Assembly: GCA_903939735.1 (NCBI GenBank)
Contig: CAJAIA010000003.1
Location: 1-64,000, forward strand
Source: an uncultured Ignavibacteria bacterium
GTDB taxonomy: Bacteria > Bacteroidota > Ignavibacteria > Kapaibacteriales > Kapaibacteriaceae
Length of the DNA stretch: 64,000 bases
Reading direction: 5' to 3'
Every line of letters starts with the position of its first letter. The first letter of the stretch is position 1. The translations under genes and the position numbers were made by a program. Positions 9,248 to 18,873 of this stretch are shown here, in pieces. The notes under the pieces are model-generated. The model ran no database searches. It was not told where the DNA came from and saw nothing but the letters and a program-made list of their open reading frames with translations.

Positions 9248-10033
9248 TTACTTGAGCTTTGCTGTGAACGGACCACGAAGTCCGGAGTATGCCGTGAGTT
9301 CGGCATCAACACTGCCGATCGGGATACGCGTGCTAACCTTGACTGGCACCTTGCGATCATCATCGCTGAGCCATAAGACCAGCTTCCCCTCAAACTTGAA
9401 CAGTCCGCCACTCTTGATGATAGGTTCGATAACAATAGTGCGGAATGTTCCAGCCTCTACTTCAACAGTCTCTCGACCTGTGATCCGTGCAAGGAGTTCG
9501 TGTGATTCACGATCGAAGAAGTTTCGCATCGTGATAACATCACCGGGCTTCTTCTTCGAGAGGTCCGTTGCACGCACGTAGTAGAATGCTGATACGATAT
9601 CGTGCACGAAGGGTGGGATGTCGAACGTGCCATCAGTGGTGTAGGCCTTCTGCGTATTCTGATTGAACACAGCCGAGAAGTCGCGCTTATATCCACCTTC
9701 GCGAATCATCTGATCGAATCGCCAGGGGAATATTCCATCCACATCTACGAGTGTCCGATACTTGTCGCGTACGCGGTAGACGTAGTCGAGACTCTTGAGT
9801 GATGATACTTCGAATCGGATGTCATAGCACGGACGCCCACTCGAGCGCACAGGCTTTGGCGCAATGGTGAATGCCGCGGTTCCGGCCTTGATGAACGAAT
9901 ACTGCACATCATACTCGAGCCGCTCACCAAAGGTAAACGCCGTATTGGACATCGTACGCATTGGTGGCGCATCCGTTTGGATGAATCCAACCATCACAGC
10001 GGCAGCACCCAAGATCAGGAGAGAGCGTAGCAT
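9248..10033 (-). CDS. DUF3108 domain-containing protein
   Basis: FGERLEYDVQYSFIKAGTAAFTI...VRDKYRTLVDVDGIFPWRFDQMIREGGYKRDF...LWLSDDDRKVPVKVSTRIPIGSVDAELT. Confidence 0.8.
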   Translation of the reverse strand: MLRSLLILGAAAVMVGFIQTDAPPMRTMSNTAFTFGERLEYDVQYSFIKAGTAAFTIAPKPVRSSGRPCYDIRFEVSSLKSLDYVYRVRDKYRTLVDVDGIFPWRFDQMIREGGYKRDFSAVFNQNTQKAYTTDGTFDIPPFVHDIVSAFYYVRATDLSKKKPGDVITMRNFFDRESHELLARITGRETVEVEAGTFRTIVIEPIIKSGGLFKFEGKLVLWLSDDDRKVPVKVSTRIPIGSVDAELTAYSGLRGPFTAKLK

Positions 10034-10049
10034 ACGCACGTAGACGACG

Positions 10050-11231
10050 TTAGTCGTCGGATGGTGTGGGATCCGAGGCAGGAAGTTCAAAGGAGGGAAC
10101 AGACGCAAGATCTTTGCCAGCAATGCCTTGGATCGAGCCCATCATGTGGGACATCGATGTGGTAACACGCTGCAACTGCTTCTCGCGCTGCTTCCAGATA
10201 CGCTCCATGGCGGTGCGTTCCCGATCGAGATCTGTACGCATCTGGAGGAATGCCTCCATTACGTTCTCAACGGTCATGCGGAAGTCGTTGCTCATGAGAT
10301 AGTCGTACAGCATGACCATCTTCTCGCCCTTGTTCTCTTGGGATGCAGCTGCTGTCGACACGCGAATGAGCATGTCGCGCAAGACCGCGCTTAATGGACG
10401 TAGTTCTGCAAACGTGCAGACCCAGATGCCATTGATTGAACCAAAACGCTCGAGCTCCTTAGGCATGGTCTCAGTGACGATCACGCCGATGTCAGCGCCT
10501 TGCGCGCGCATGTCCGACTTCAGCTTGTCGATCCAATCAGCGCCGAACGCCTTGGTGCGCTTGCTCTCGTACATGATCTGTCCGCACCTGCGTCCACCAT
10601 CATACACCGTCTGCACACAGTCTGCCCCACGCTGCCCCTTGCCGACTTCCGAGATCTCGTCGTGCGGGAATCGACTGCGGAGAAACTCCTCAAGGGCAAG
10701 CTCCTGCACTTCGCCCTGGAGCTGCTGTGAACCTTGTTCTGACTTACGACGAAACTCTTCAGCAGCCTTCTTCGAATCCTCTAGCTGCTTCTGAAGTTCT
10801 CGACGCTCGAGGTCGTACCGCTCCCGTTCGCGCTCGCGTTCGATCGCAAACCGCTCGCTCTCCATCTTGCGGATGCGCTCCTCCATTGCCTGCTGCTCTG
10901 TGAGCAGACGCTTTTGAACGGTGAGCTCGAGTTCCTCGGCTTGTTCCGTCATCTTGCGCTGCAATGCGAGATAGTCAACCTGCAGCTTTGTCAGCTCCTG
11001 TGCTTTCCGACGCTGTTCGGCAGACTCTTGCTCGAGCGCTGTGATGCGAGCTTGTGCCTCTTGGCGAATACGAATGGCTGTCTCCTGCTCGATGCGCTCA
11101 CGCTCGCGAACAAGTTGTTCCCCATGTTCATGTTTCAAACGCTCCTCGATATCGTGAGCAAGCAGCTCTTCGATATGGATGGTATGTCCGCAGTTCGGAC
11201 ATGAGATATGTGTCGAGGGGTTCATTGACAT
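10050..11231 (-). CDS. DUF2130 domain-containing coiled-coil protein
   Basis: N-terminal zinc-ribbon-like CPNCGHTIHIEE, long coiled coil, then GADCVQTVYDGGRRCGQIMYESKRTKAFGADWIDKLKSDMRAQGADIGVIVTETMP; start at 11231 or 11225 (the ORF-track start lies inside the tRNA). Confidence 0.85.
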   Translation of the reverse strand: MSMNPSTHISCPNCGHTIHIEELLAHDIEERLKHEHGEQLVRERERIEQETAIRIRQEAQARITALEQESAEQRRKAQELTKLQVDYLALQRKMTEQAEELELTVQKRLLTEQQAMEERIRKMESERFAIERERERERYDLERRELQKQLEDSKKAAEEFRRKSEQGSQQLQGEVQELALEEFLRSRFPHDEISEVGKGQRGADCVQTVYDGGRRCGQIMYESKRTKAFGADWIDKLKSDMRAQGADIGVIVTETMPKELERFGSINGIWVCTFAELRPLSAVLRDMLIRVSTAAASQENKGEKMVMLYDYLMSNDFRMTVENVMEAFLQMRTDLDRERTAMERIWKQREKQLQRVTTSMSHMMGSIQGIAGKDLASVPSFELPASDPTPSDD

Positions 11232-11233
11232 TG

Positions 11234-11306
<73 letters not shown>

Positions 11307-11318
11307 CGAGGGTATGGA

Positions 11319-12101
11319 TTAGTTGAACAATCCAACCAAGACACCAACCTGGAAGCTTAGTCCACTGACACTGATGCCAGTTGGTACATTCGCCACTGTG
11401 GCATTGTTGTTCGCGATCCAGTCTGATCCTGATACTTGCAGCGTGTATGCAGCTTGTGCGCGCAGATTGAGAAACGGCGTCACCGCATACTCAAGATTGA
11501 CGCGTGGCAGTACATACAATGTGTTCTGCTGCACACGCGTGAATGCGTTTGGCGCAGGTGCAAACGTTGCTTCGTTCGTGAGATCTGTCCACGACAGATT
11601 GGATTGCGACTGATATGTTTCAATCGACTGCTCGCCCCATCCGAGGCCAACGCCCGGAAGGATGGCGAGTGACTTCATCGGCACAATTGCGTAGTCAAGA
11701 TGGAAGGCACGTGATGTGATGCCGTAGTTCATTGTGCGCTTCACAGCAACCGCGTTTCCGTTCGCTGGAATGTCCTTCGATGCCGACGATGATCCCGCTA
11801 CCCACGAGAATCCCAAACGCACATTCTGCACAACACCGATGGCAGCAAAGATTTCCGCACCTACCTGAATGATCGGCGTCTTCATCTCGCTCAACCCGAG
11901 TGCCGCCGCACGAGCGCTAACATCCGTCGTGCTTGGAAGCGTAAAGTTGAAGATTGGTCCAACGCCAATAGCGAAGTACGGAACCACTTCCTCCTTCAGT
12001 TGCTCTTCGTCGAACGAAAGCTCATCGAGCCGATCATCCTGCGCAAGAGCTGGAGTGAGCATACAGAGTGAGGCGAAAGCAATCACCATTGAGCGTATCA
12101 T
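11319..12101 (-). CDS. Outer membrane beta-barrel protein
   Basis: Signal peptide MIRSMVIAFASLCMLTPALAQ; alternating barrel-like strands ending in a hydrophobic strand GLSFQVGVLVGLFN. Confidence 0.65.
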   Translation of the reverse strand: MIRSMVIAFASLCMLTPALAQDDRLDELSFDEEQLKEEVVPYFAIGVGPIFNFTLPSTTDVSARAAALGLSEMKTPIIQVGAEIFAAIGVVQNVRLGFSWVAGSSSASKDIPANGNAVAVKRTMNYGITSRAFHLDYAIVPMKSLAILPGVGLGWGEQSIETYQSQSNLSWTDLTNEATFAPAPNAFTRVQQNTLYVLPRVNLEYAVTPFLNLRAQAAYTLQVSGSDWIANNNATVANVPTGISVSGLSFQVGVLVGLFN

Positions 12102-12158
12102 GAGTTTTCTCCAAAAGAATAATGCCTGCGAAGATACGGGGCTCCGTAGTTTCGCCAT

Positions 12159-13250
12159 ATGAAGGTTCTTGTAGCGGTCTTGGCAGGGGGCTTGGGCATG
12201 CGGCTGTGGCCGCGAAGCACCGAGCGCCAGCCAAAGCAGTTCATCCACACACTGGGCGACGGGACGCTGATCCAGAACACCGTCGCGCGCATGCTGCCGT
12301 TTGTTGACGTGGCTGATATCCATGTGGTTACCACAGAGGATTTGGCGCCGCATGTGCTTGACCAGCTCCCGATGATTCCGGCGATGAATGTCCTACGAGA
12401 GCCGTTCGGACGGAACACGGGTCCGGCAATTGGATTTGCCACGACGATGCTTCAGCATTCACACGACGACGATACAGTTGTTGTGGTCGTTCCGTCGGAT
12501 CACATCATTACCAACGTCCGTGAATTCCACGTTACGCTCGATCACGCGGTTGCGGCTGCGGTCGCAACCCAGCGTCTTATTACGATCGGTGTTATGCCGT
12601 CACGTCCGGAAACGGGCTACGGATATATCCAGGTAGGCGACGACATACCTACCGACAACCCCGTGCTGGCAGATGTGGTGAAGTCAGTCCACGTGTTTGC
12701 TGAAAAGCCGGACGCTGCCACGGCACAACGATTTCTTGATGCCGGCGACTTTGTGTGGAACAGCGGCATCGTTGTTGGGACGATTGGTGCACTGCAGCGC
12801 TCTATGGATGCGCACTTGCCGGACCATGCGCCTCTGCTACAGGGATTTGCACGACACATCGGAACTCCAAGCGAACACGAGATGCTCGAAAGTATCTACC
12901 GCCAGATGCGGTCGGTGTCGTTCGATGTGGGTGTGCTTGAACAGGACACGACGATTGGTGTTGTCCAAGGCGCCTTTGGGTGGAGCGACGTTGGGTCGTG
13001 GGACGAGGTGTATCGCTTGTCGATGAAGGATGGACGTAACAACGTGCTCGAGGGCAATGTCGTCGCGCTCAACACAACGAATAGTCTTGTGAGTGGTTCG
13101 AGTGGACGTCTGATTTCGCTCGTTGATATCGATAACGTGATCGTCATCGAGACCGACACATCCATCATGATCTGTCACCGCGGCAAGGCTGAAGACGTCC
13201 GCGATCTCGTAGATGTGCTGCGTCGTCGACAGATCGCACAACATCTGTAA
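12159..13250 (+). CDS. manC: Mannose-1-phosphate guanylyltransferase
   Basis: VLAGGLGMRLWPRSTERQPKQFI; REPFGRNTGPAIGFA; VVVPSDHII; ETGYGYIQ; FAEKPDAATAQRFL. Confidence 0.93.
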   Translation: MKVLVAVLAGGLGMRLWPRSTERQPKQFIHTLGDGTLIQNTVARMLPFVDVADIHVVTTEDLAPHVLDQLPMIPAMNVLREPFGRNTGPAIGFATTMLQHSHDDDTVVVVVPSDHIITNVREFHVTLDHAVAAAVATQRLITIGVMPSRPETGYGYIQVGDDIPTDNPVLADVVKSVHVFAEKPDAATAQRFLDAGDFVWNSGIVVGTIGALQRSMDAHLPDHAPLLQGFARHIGTPSEHEMLESIYRQMRSVSFDVGVLEQDTTIGVVQGAFGWSDVGSWDEVYRLSMKDGRNNVLEGNVVALNTTNSLVSGSSGRLISLVDIDNVIVIETDTSIMICHRGKAEDVRDLVDVLRRRQIAQHL

Positions 13251-13259
13251 GGTGATCTG

Positions 13260-13997
13260 ATGCGCCTTCTCATCATCGCCGTGCCCTTGTTGTTAACGAT
13301 GCTGATCAGTGCGCGCGCACAAGATCCGCGTGTCGACGAACTCCGCACGCAAGCAGCAACCCTGCAACGTCAGGCCGACAGTGTCAAACGTATCTGGGGC
13401 GTGCAATGGCGTCGGAGCGATTCCCTCCGCATTGAGTCTATGTTCCTGCGCATGCGTAGCGACTCGCTACGTCGTGTTGCCCAGCGAGCTCTTACCGATG
13501 CGAAACGGATCGAGAAGGAGTATGCAGCAGCACAAGCTGCCGCAGCTGACTCTGTGCCCGACACTGTATCGACACCGAATTTCGAACCAGTTCGACAGAT
13601 CGATGCTGCCGTTGTTGCCACGCTTGCCGATCGTCATCGCCGAACCGACGTGAAGCTGGGGCAGACGCTATCGGATAGCGTAACGGCCGATGTGATGCGA
13701 ACTGATCGCGATACGGGTGTAGCATCGTACTATGCCGAAGCGTTCCACGGCAAGAAAACATCCAGCGGCGAGAAGTACGACATGCACGATCTCACATGTG
13801 CGCATCGGTGGTTGCCGTACAACACGCAAGTGCGCGTGACGAATCTTACCAACGGTCGCTCCGTTGTGGTACGCGTGACTGATCGCGGACCCTGGAAACA
13901 CACGCGACTGATCGATATCTCGAAAGGCGCTGCCAAGGAGCTGGATATGATCCGCTCCGGTACAGCTCGCGTTGCGATTGAAGTTGTAGAACCGTAA
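13260..13997 (+). CDS. rlpA: RlpA family septal ring lytic transglycosylase
   Basis: VASYYAEAFHGKKTSSGEKYDMHDLTCAHRWLPYNTQVRVTNLTNGRSVVVRVTDRGPW. Confidence 0.92.
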   Translation: MRLLIIAVPLLLTMLISARAQDPRVDELRTQAATLQRQADSVKRIWGVQWRRSDSLRIESMFLRMRSDSLRRVAQRALTDAKRIEKEYAAAQAAAADSVPDTVSTPNFEPVRQIDAAVVATLADRHRRTDVKLGQTLSDSVTADVMRTDRDTGVASYYAEAFHGKKTSSGEKYDMHDLTCAHRWLPYNTQVRVTNLTNGRSVVVRVTDRGPWKHTRLIDISKGAAKELDMIRSGTARVAIEVVEP

Positions 13998-14000
13998 CGC

Positions 14001-15092
14001 TTAGAGGAACGGGATCTTGACGACTTCAGCTGGGAAGGTCGTGTTGCGTGCGCTGAGTTCGATCATCGTACCAGGTGCGCTGAGCTCCGTTGGCACATAG
14101 CCGAGTCCGATACCCACACCCAAGCCTGGCGACGTGTTACCGCTGGTTACGTGACCCACCGTTACGCCATTTGCTACGATGGGATAGCCATTGCGCGGAA
14201 TGAGCTTCTCGGTTCGCATCACAAAGCCAACAAGCTTGCGCGTCGGTCCGTCGGCCTTGACCTTGGCGATGACGTCGCTACCGTTGAACTCGCCCTTGGC
14301 AAGCTTGGTGATCCATCCAAGACCGGCTTCGATCGGATTGGTGTCGTCGGTAATGTCGTTGCCGTACAGACAGTAGCCCTTCTCGAGACGCAGCGTATCA
14401 CGTGCGCCCAAACCGATCCATGCAATGCCGTGTTCCTTGCCTGCTTCGAACAGGGCAGTGACGACGGTGCTGGCAACAGCAGCATCACCACGGAAGTAGA
14501 GCTCAAAGCCAATCTCGCCCGTGTATCCTGTGCGTGACAGGATCATTGGTACGCCAGCGAGCGCACCATCAACGAAGCCGTAGTACGGAACTTCTTCAAG
14601 ATTTGCGTCAGTGAGCGTTTGCAGTGTTGCAATGCTCTTCGGACCCTGCACGGCGAGGAGATGAATGCCGTCGCTTTCATCGACCACGGTGACATTCGCG
14701 AACCCAGCAGCATGCTCCTGCACCCACGCGAGGTCCTTGTCGATATTCGCGCCGTTCACAACAAGCATGTAGTGGTTCTCGCCACGCATGTACACAAGCA
14801 AGTCATCCACAATGCCGCCATTCGGACGTGTCAGCGCTGAGTACTGCGCCTTGCCCGGTGCGAGCTTGGATGCGTCGTTCACCGTGAGCTTCTGGATCAA
14901 CGCCAGAGCGTCGGTACCTTGCACGTCGAACTCGCCCATGTGCGATACGTCGAACACCCCGACGCCTGTGCGGACAATCCGATGCTCCTCAAGGATACCT
15001 GTTGGGTATTGGATTGGCATTTCAAAGCCAGCAAAGGATACCATTTTGGCACCAGCGGCCGTGTGCATTGGGTGGAAGATCGTATGCTTCAT
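14001..15092 (-). CDS. gcvT: Glycine cleavage system aminomethyltransferase (T protein)
   Basis: MVSFAGFEMPIQYPTGILEEHRIVRTGVGVFDVSHMGEFDVQG...SRTGYTGEIGFELYF...LGARDTLRLEKGYCLYGNDI. Confidence 0.97.
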   Translation of the reverse strand: MKHTIFHPMHTAAGAKMVSFAGFEMPIQYPTGILEEHRIVRTGVGVFDVSHMGEFDVQGTDALALIQKLTVNDASKLAPGKAQYSALTRPNGGIVDDLLVYMRGENHYMLVVNGANIDKDLAWVQEHAAGFANVTVVDESDGIHLLAVQGPKSIATLQTLTDANLEEVPYYGFVDGALAGVPMILSRTGYTGEIGFELYFRGDAAVASTVVTALFEAGKEHGIAWIGLGARDTLRLEKGYCLYGNDITDDTNPIEAGLGWITKLAKGEFNGSDVIAKVKADGPTRKLVGFVMRTEKLIPRNGYPIVANGVTVGHVTSGNTSPGLGVGIGLGYVPTELSAPGTMIELSARNTTFPAEVVKIPFL

Positions 15093-15190
15093 CGTGCTAC
15101 TTTCGTACAGTTTGCTGCGAATATACCGACGTTACCGGTCACGCAACGTTTGATCGCGTTGTCGAGTTCACTGATGGGGAGGAGCTGACG

Positions 15191-16495
15191 ATGATTTCAC
15201 GCAGAACACTCTTGCAGACACTTGCTGCTGCGGGTCCAACGGCATTGTTTGGTTCGCAGTCACTCCATGCAGTGACGCATTGGCTGCCGACTGCGCTCCC
15301 GGGAGTCGCTGCTGGCGACGCAGCGCGGGATGAAGACTTCTGGCGAACGGTGCAGGAGGGCTTTGCCGTCGACCGCACAATCGTCAACCTGAATAACGGT
15401 GGAGTATCACCGTCGCCGCGCACCGTACAGGATGCCTTCCGTCGCTACACTGAGCAAGCCAACACGATGCCTGCCTACGAAATGTGGCGTCATCAAGAAC
15501 CCCAGGTAGAGTCCATCCGAGAGGGCCTGGCCGGCATGTATGCCGTGTCGCCCGAGGAAGTTGCCATTACACGTAATGCGAGCGAGGCACTTCAGCATGT
15601 GCAGCTCGGACTGAATCTCCAGCGTGGTGACGAAGTGCTCACGACAACGCACGATTACCCGCGAATGCTCACCGCGTGGGACCAACGGTCACGCCGCGAT
15701 GGTGTGGTAATCGTCAAGGTCAAGTTCCCAACGCCGCTGATGCGCAAGCGTGATTTCATTGATGCCATCGAAGCAGCAATCACACCACGCACAAAGGTGA
15801 TTCACATCTCGCATGTGGTCTTCCTTACCGGACAGATTCTGCCAGTGCGTGAAGTATGCGAGCTTGCCCGCAAGCGCGGTATCATCAGCATTGTTGATGG
15901 CGCACATTCATTTGCGCACTTCCCATTCACACAAGACGATCTGCAGTGCGACTACTTCGGCACATCGCTGCATAAGTGGTTCGTTGGTCCGATTGGTACC
16001 GGCATGCTCTTCGCCAAGCGCGACCGTATCGCAGATGTGTGGCCACTTATGGCCGCACCAAAGGAAATGGACGCCAACATCCGCAAGTTCGAAGAGATCG
16101 GTACGCACCCTGCTGCCGTGCACAATGCCCTGGGCGAAGCAATCGCCTTTAACCTTGCGTTAGGTACTGAACGCAAGGCAGCACGTTTGCGCTACTTGCA
16201 CTCACTGTGGCAAGATCAGGTGCGCGATCTCCCTCGCATCAAGTTCCTCACCAACATCGACGACGAGTCGAATCAGTGTGGACTCCGTCTGGTGCACATC
16301 GAGGGAACCGACCCAGGGAAGCTATCGTCATGGCTCCTCGACAAGCACCGCATCTTCACGGTCTCGATCGGACATGAGGATTTCAAGGGCTTGCGCGTAG
16401 CGCCATCCGTGTACACGACCACGGCAGAGATCGAGCGTTTTGCGCAGGCGATGAAGATTGCCGCCAGTACCGACGTCAAGGAGATTGCTGGCTAA
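15191..16495 (+). CDS. Aminotransferase class V (isopenicillin-N epimerase-like) with Tat-like signal
   Basis: MISRRTLLQTLAAAG signal; VNLNNGGVSPSP; DGAHSFAHF; GTSLHKWFVGPIGTGML (PLP lysine). Confidence 0.88.
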   Translation: MISRRTLLQTLAAAGPTALFGSQSLHAVTHWLPTALPGVAAGDAARDEDFWRTVQEGFAVDRTIVNLNNGGVSPSPRTVQDAFRRYTEQANTMPAYEMWRHQEPQVESIREGLAGMYAVSPEEVAITRNASEALQHVQLGLNLQRGDEVLTTTHDYPRMLTAWDQRSRRDGVVIVKVKFPTPLMRKRDFIDAIEAAITPRTKVIHISHVVFLTGQILPVREVCELARKRGIISIVDGAHSFAHFPFTQDDLQCDYFGTSLHKWFVGPIGTGMLFAKRDRIADVWPLMAAPKEMDANIRKFEEIGTHPAAVHNALGEAIAFNLALGTERKAARLRYLHSLWQDQVRDLPRIKFLTNIDDESNQCGLRLVHIEGTDPGKLSSWLLDKHRIFTVSIGHEDFKGLRVAPSVYTTTAEIERFAQAMKIAASTDVKEIAG

Positions 16496-16497
16496 CG

Positions 16498-16941
16498 TCA
16501 GTTGATGTGCGCATGCTCTTCAGCTCCGAGTGCGTTTGGACGGAAGACTTCGTCGAGCTCTTGCTCCAGCGACCGATGTTCGTGGTACCGATCCTGATCC
16601 CGCACGAAGCTTGCGAGGATCTCGACGTGCCACGGCGGAAGCAACGTGACATGCACCGCAGGGTCCCATGAAAAGCGTCGGAAGGGGCCGCCGCACTCGA
16701 CCACAGTTCTGCACAATGCCTCAAGCAGTGCGTGGACGAATGACGTGATGTCGCGCTCTGTCGTCGCCGATATCAATACGTGCAGATGGTCTTCACGCGC
16801 GTGCACCGCAACGCACCGGCACGTGAACTCTGCACAGATCAAGGTGGTGGTGTTGGTCAGGGCCGATTGCATGTGCGCTGGAATGCGGCAGGCCACTGCT
16901 GGCAAGAGAATGAGGTGGAGACCAAACGAGTCGTGAAGCAT
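16498..16941 (-). CDS. IS200-like Y1 (HUH) transposase-family protein, catalytic Tyr replaced by Phe; probably domesticated
   Basis: HAREDHLHVLIS (HxH motif) and FSWDPAVHVTLLPPWHVEILASFVRDQDRYHEHRSLEQEL, aligning to the family C-terminus V..V..YI.NQ..HH...SF..E; RBS GGAGGATCTATG supports the start at 16941. Confidence 0.8.
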   Translation of the reverse strand: MLHDSFGLHLILLPAVACRIPAHMQSALTNTTTLICAEFTCRCVAVHAREDHLHVLISATTERDITSFVHALLEALCRTVVECGGPFRRFSWDPAVHVTLLPPWHVEILASFVRDQDRYHEHRSLEQELDEVFRPNALGAEEHAHIN

Positions 16942-17034
16942 AGATCCTCCGATAGTGGTAATGCAACACCGAGGAGCATGCGGTGCGGAACGTGACAGTG
17001 TCGATATTCGTGGGATACTGTGGGAGGTGATCAC

Positions 17035-18831
17035 ATGGCTTGGTCATGGAAGCGCGTAGCGCTCATAACAATTGCTGTGATCGTTGGGATACAGGCACTC
17101 GGATTTGCAGTGTATCTGTATTTCGCGAATACCATCAACGAGAATATTCGTGCTGCGATTGTTGAGTACATCCGCAGTCGCGCACGCGTCGAAGCCAGTG
17201 AAGCAACGCAAGGCAAGCTCTCCATTGATATTGGCGACATCGACTACACGTATGTCACTGGATCACTCGAGATCGATGACCTTGCTGTTGTGTACCGTGA
17301 CAGTACGCTCGACAGTGGAAGCATAGTGGCGATTGATGTGCCAACGATTGCCATCAGCGGGATCACACCCTGGGATATCATCGACGGTGGTGGTATGTCC
17401 TTCGGTGCGATTCATGTGAAGACGCCACGTGTTGCTGTGCGTGAGTGGCAGCAGGATACCACGCGGTTGGACACCACAGCGACGCATCCCGATTCGTCGC
17501 TGGTGCGATTGCCGCGTATTCCGAATGTTGATTCTCTCCTGCGCGATCTGTTCGTCGCATCGATGCCGACGTATGTGCAGCCCCTTTCCATCGATGAAGT
17601 TGTGGTGGAGGATTTGCGCATCTCGAATGCGACAAACGACCATCAGGATCAGTATTCAGGTGAATTGTCGGGCTTAACGGTGCGATTTGGTCCGGTGCAG
17701 GTGGATGCTACCGACAACGCCCAAGGGCGTCCATTGGGTGATCTCGCGATTGATGTGGTGTCGTGGAAGCGAACACTTGCCAACGGTGGCCACGTGCAGA
17801 CGCATGGATTGCATGTGGCGGTGAACGATCGAGATAGCTCGTTGATCGTTGACTCGGTTACATATGTGCGTCCTGATGGCTACACGTATGAAGCGCGTGG
17901 CGTGAACTTCTCCTATCGTACACAGATTCTTACGCTCAATGCATTTGCACTGGGGCCGACGAAGCGCGATGATGCCTTCTTTGCTTCGCAGCGATATAAT
18001 GGCGATCGCTTTCGGATCAGTGGCGGACCCATCACGTTGCGCGCAATCGACTTTGCGGCACTCTCACGACGTGAAGCGTTGCATGTAGAGATGCTTGATG
18101 TTGAACGTCTGTCGATTGACATCTTGAGCAACAAGCGATTGCGCAACGAGCCAACGCGTATCCGCCCCAAGATGTTGAATGAGATCGCACAAGCAATTCC
18201 ATTCGTTGTTGCGATTGATTCGATGCGCATTCGCAAAGCATCGCTCGTCTATGGTGAGCGATGGCCGCATGCATCCGCTCCGGCTACACTGCGATGGAAC
18301 AACCTGCGCGTGCTGGCCACGCATTGCATGAATCGCTCGGAGAATACAGGCACACCGTTTCGCATTGTTGCATCGGGCACATTCATGAATGGCGCACCGA
18401 TGTCTGCCACATTCACAATCCCGCTGATGTCGCAGACCTACGAGCTCGTTGGCAGTGGCTCCCTGGGTGCGTTGGATGTGACGCAGCTGAATAGCTTCCT
18501 TCCAACGGCCGAAAACATCAAGATCCGGAGCGGTAAGGCCACGTCGGCAACCTTCGCATTCGTTGTCCGCGGACGCACATGCACGGGGGTGGTACGTCCA
18601 AGGTACACCGGACTTACGATCGACAAGCTGGATGCGAAAACGAAGCAGGAAGGGGGCATTCTAAATTCGCTTATCTCCTTTGTTGCCAATACCTTCGTGC
18701 TACGGACAACGAACGATGGGGACTCGTTTCGGGAGGGCAAGATCGCCTACACGCTCCCTGCCGATGCAGCCATCATGCAGACCATTTGGTTTCCTGTGAG
18801 GGCGGGTCTGGGAGACGCTGCCGGACTGTAA
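17035..18831 (+). CDS. AsmA/DUF748-like membrane-anchored envelope protein
   Basis: N-terminal TM helix followed by long beta-rich region; DIGDIDYTYVTGSLEIDDLAVVYRD; RBS GGGAGGTGATCACATG. Confidence 0.55.
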   Translation: MAWSWKRVALITIAVIVGIQALGFAVYLYFANTINENIRAAIVEYIRSRARVEASEATQGKLSIDIGDIDYTYVTGSLEIDDLAVVYRDSTLDSGSIVAIDVPTIAISGITPWDIIDGGGMSFGAIHVKTPRVAVREWQQDTTRLDTTATHPDSSLVRLPRIPNVDSLLRDLFVASMPTYVQPLSIDEVVVEDLRISNATNDHQDQYSGELSGLTVRFGPVQVDATDNAQGRPLGDLAIDVVSWKRTLANGGHVQTHGLHVAVNDRDSSLIVDSVTYVRPDGYTYEARGVNFSYRTQILTLNAFALGPTKRDDAFFASQRYNGDRFRISGGPITLRAIDFAALSRREALHVEMLDVERLSIDILSNKRLRNEPTRIRPKMLNEIAQAIPFVVAIDSMRIRKASLVYGERWPHASAPATLRWNNLRVLATHCMNRSENTGTPFRIVASGTFMNGAPMSATFTIPLMSQTYELVGSGSLGALDVTQLNSFLPTAENIKIRSGKATSATFAFVVRGRTCTGVVRPRYTGLTIDKLDAKTKQEGGILNSLISFVANTFVLRTTNDGDSFREGKIAYTLPADAAIMQTIWFPVRAGLGDAAGL

Positions 18832-18841
18832 TCCGCTTTTT

Positions 18842-18860
18842 ATTTGGACTAAGTCCAAAT
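18842..18860. promoter_or_regulatory. Perfect 19-bp palindrome, putative operator
   Basis: ATTTGGACTAAGTCCAAAT directly upstream of the TonB-dependent receptor gene. Confidence 0.65.
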
Positions 18861-18873
18861 ACGCTTTAAATTC

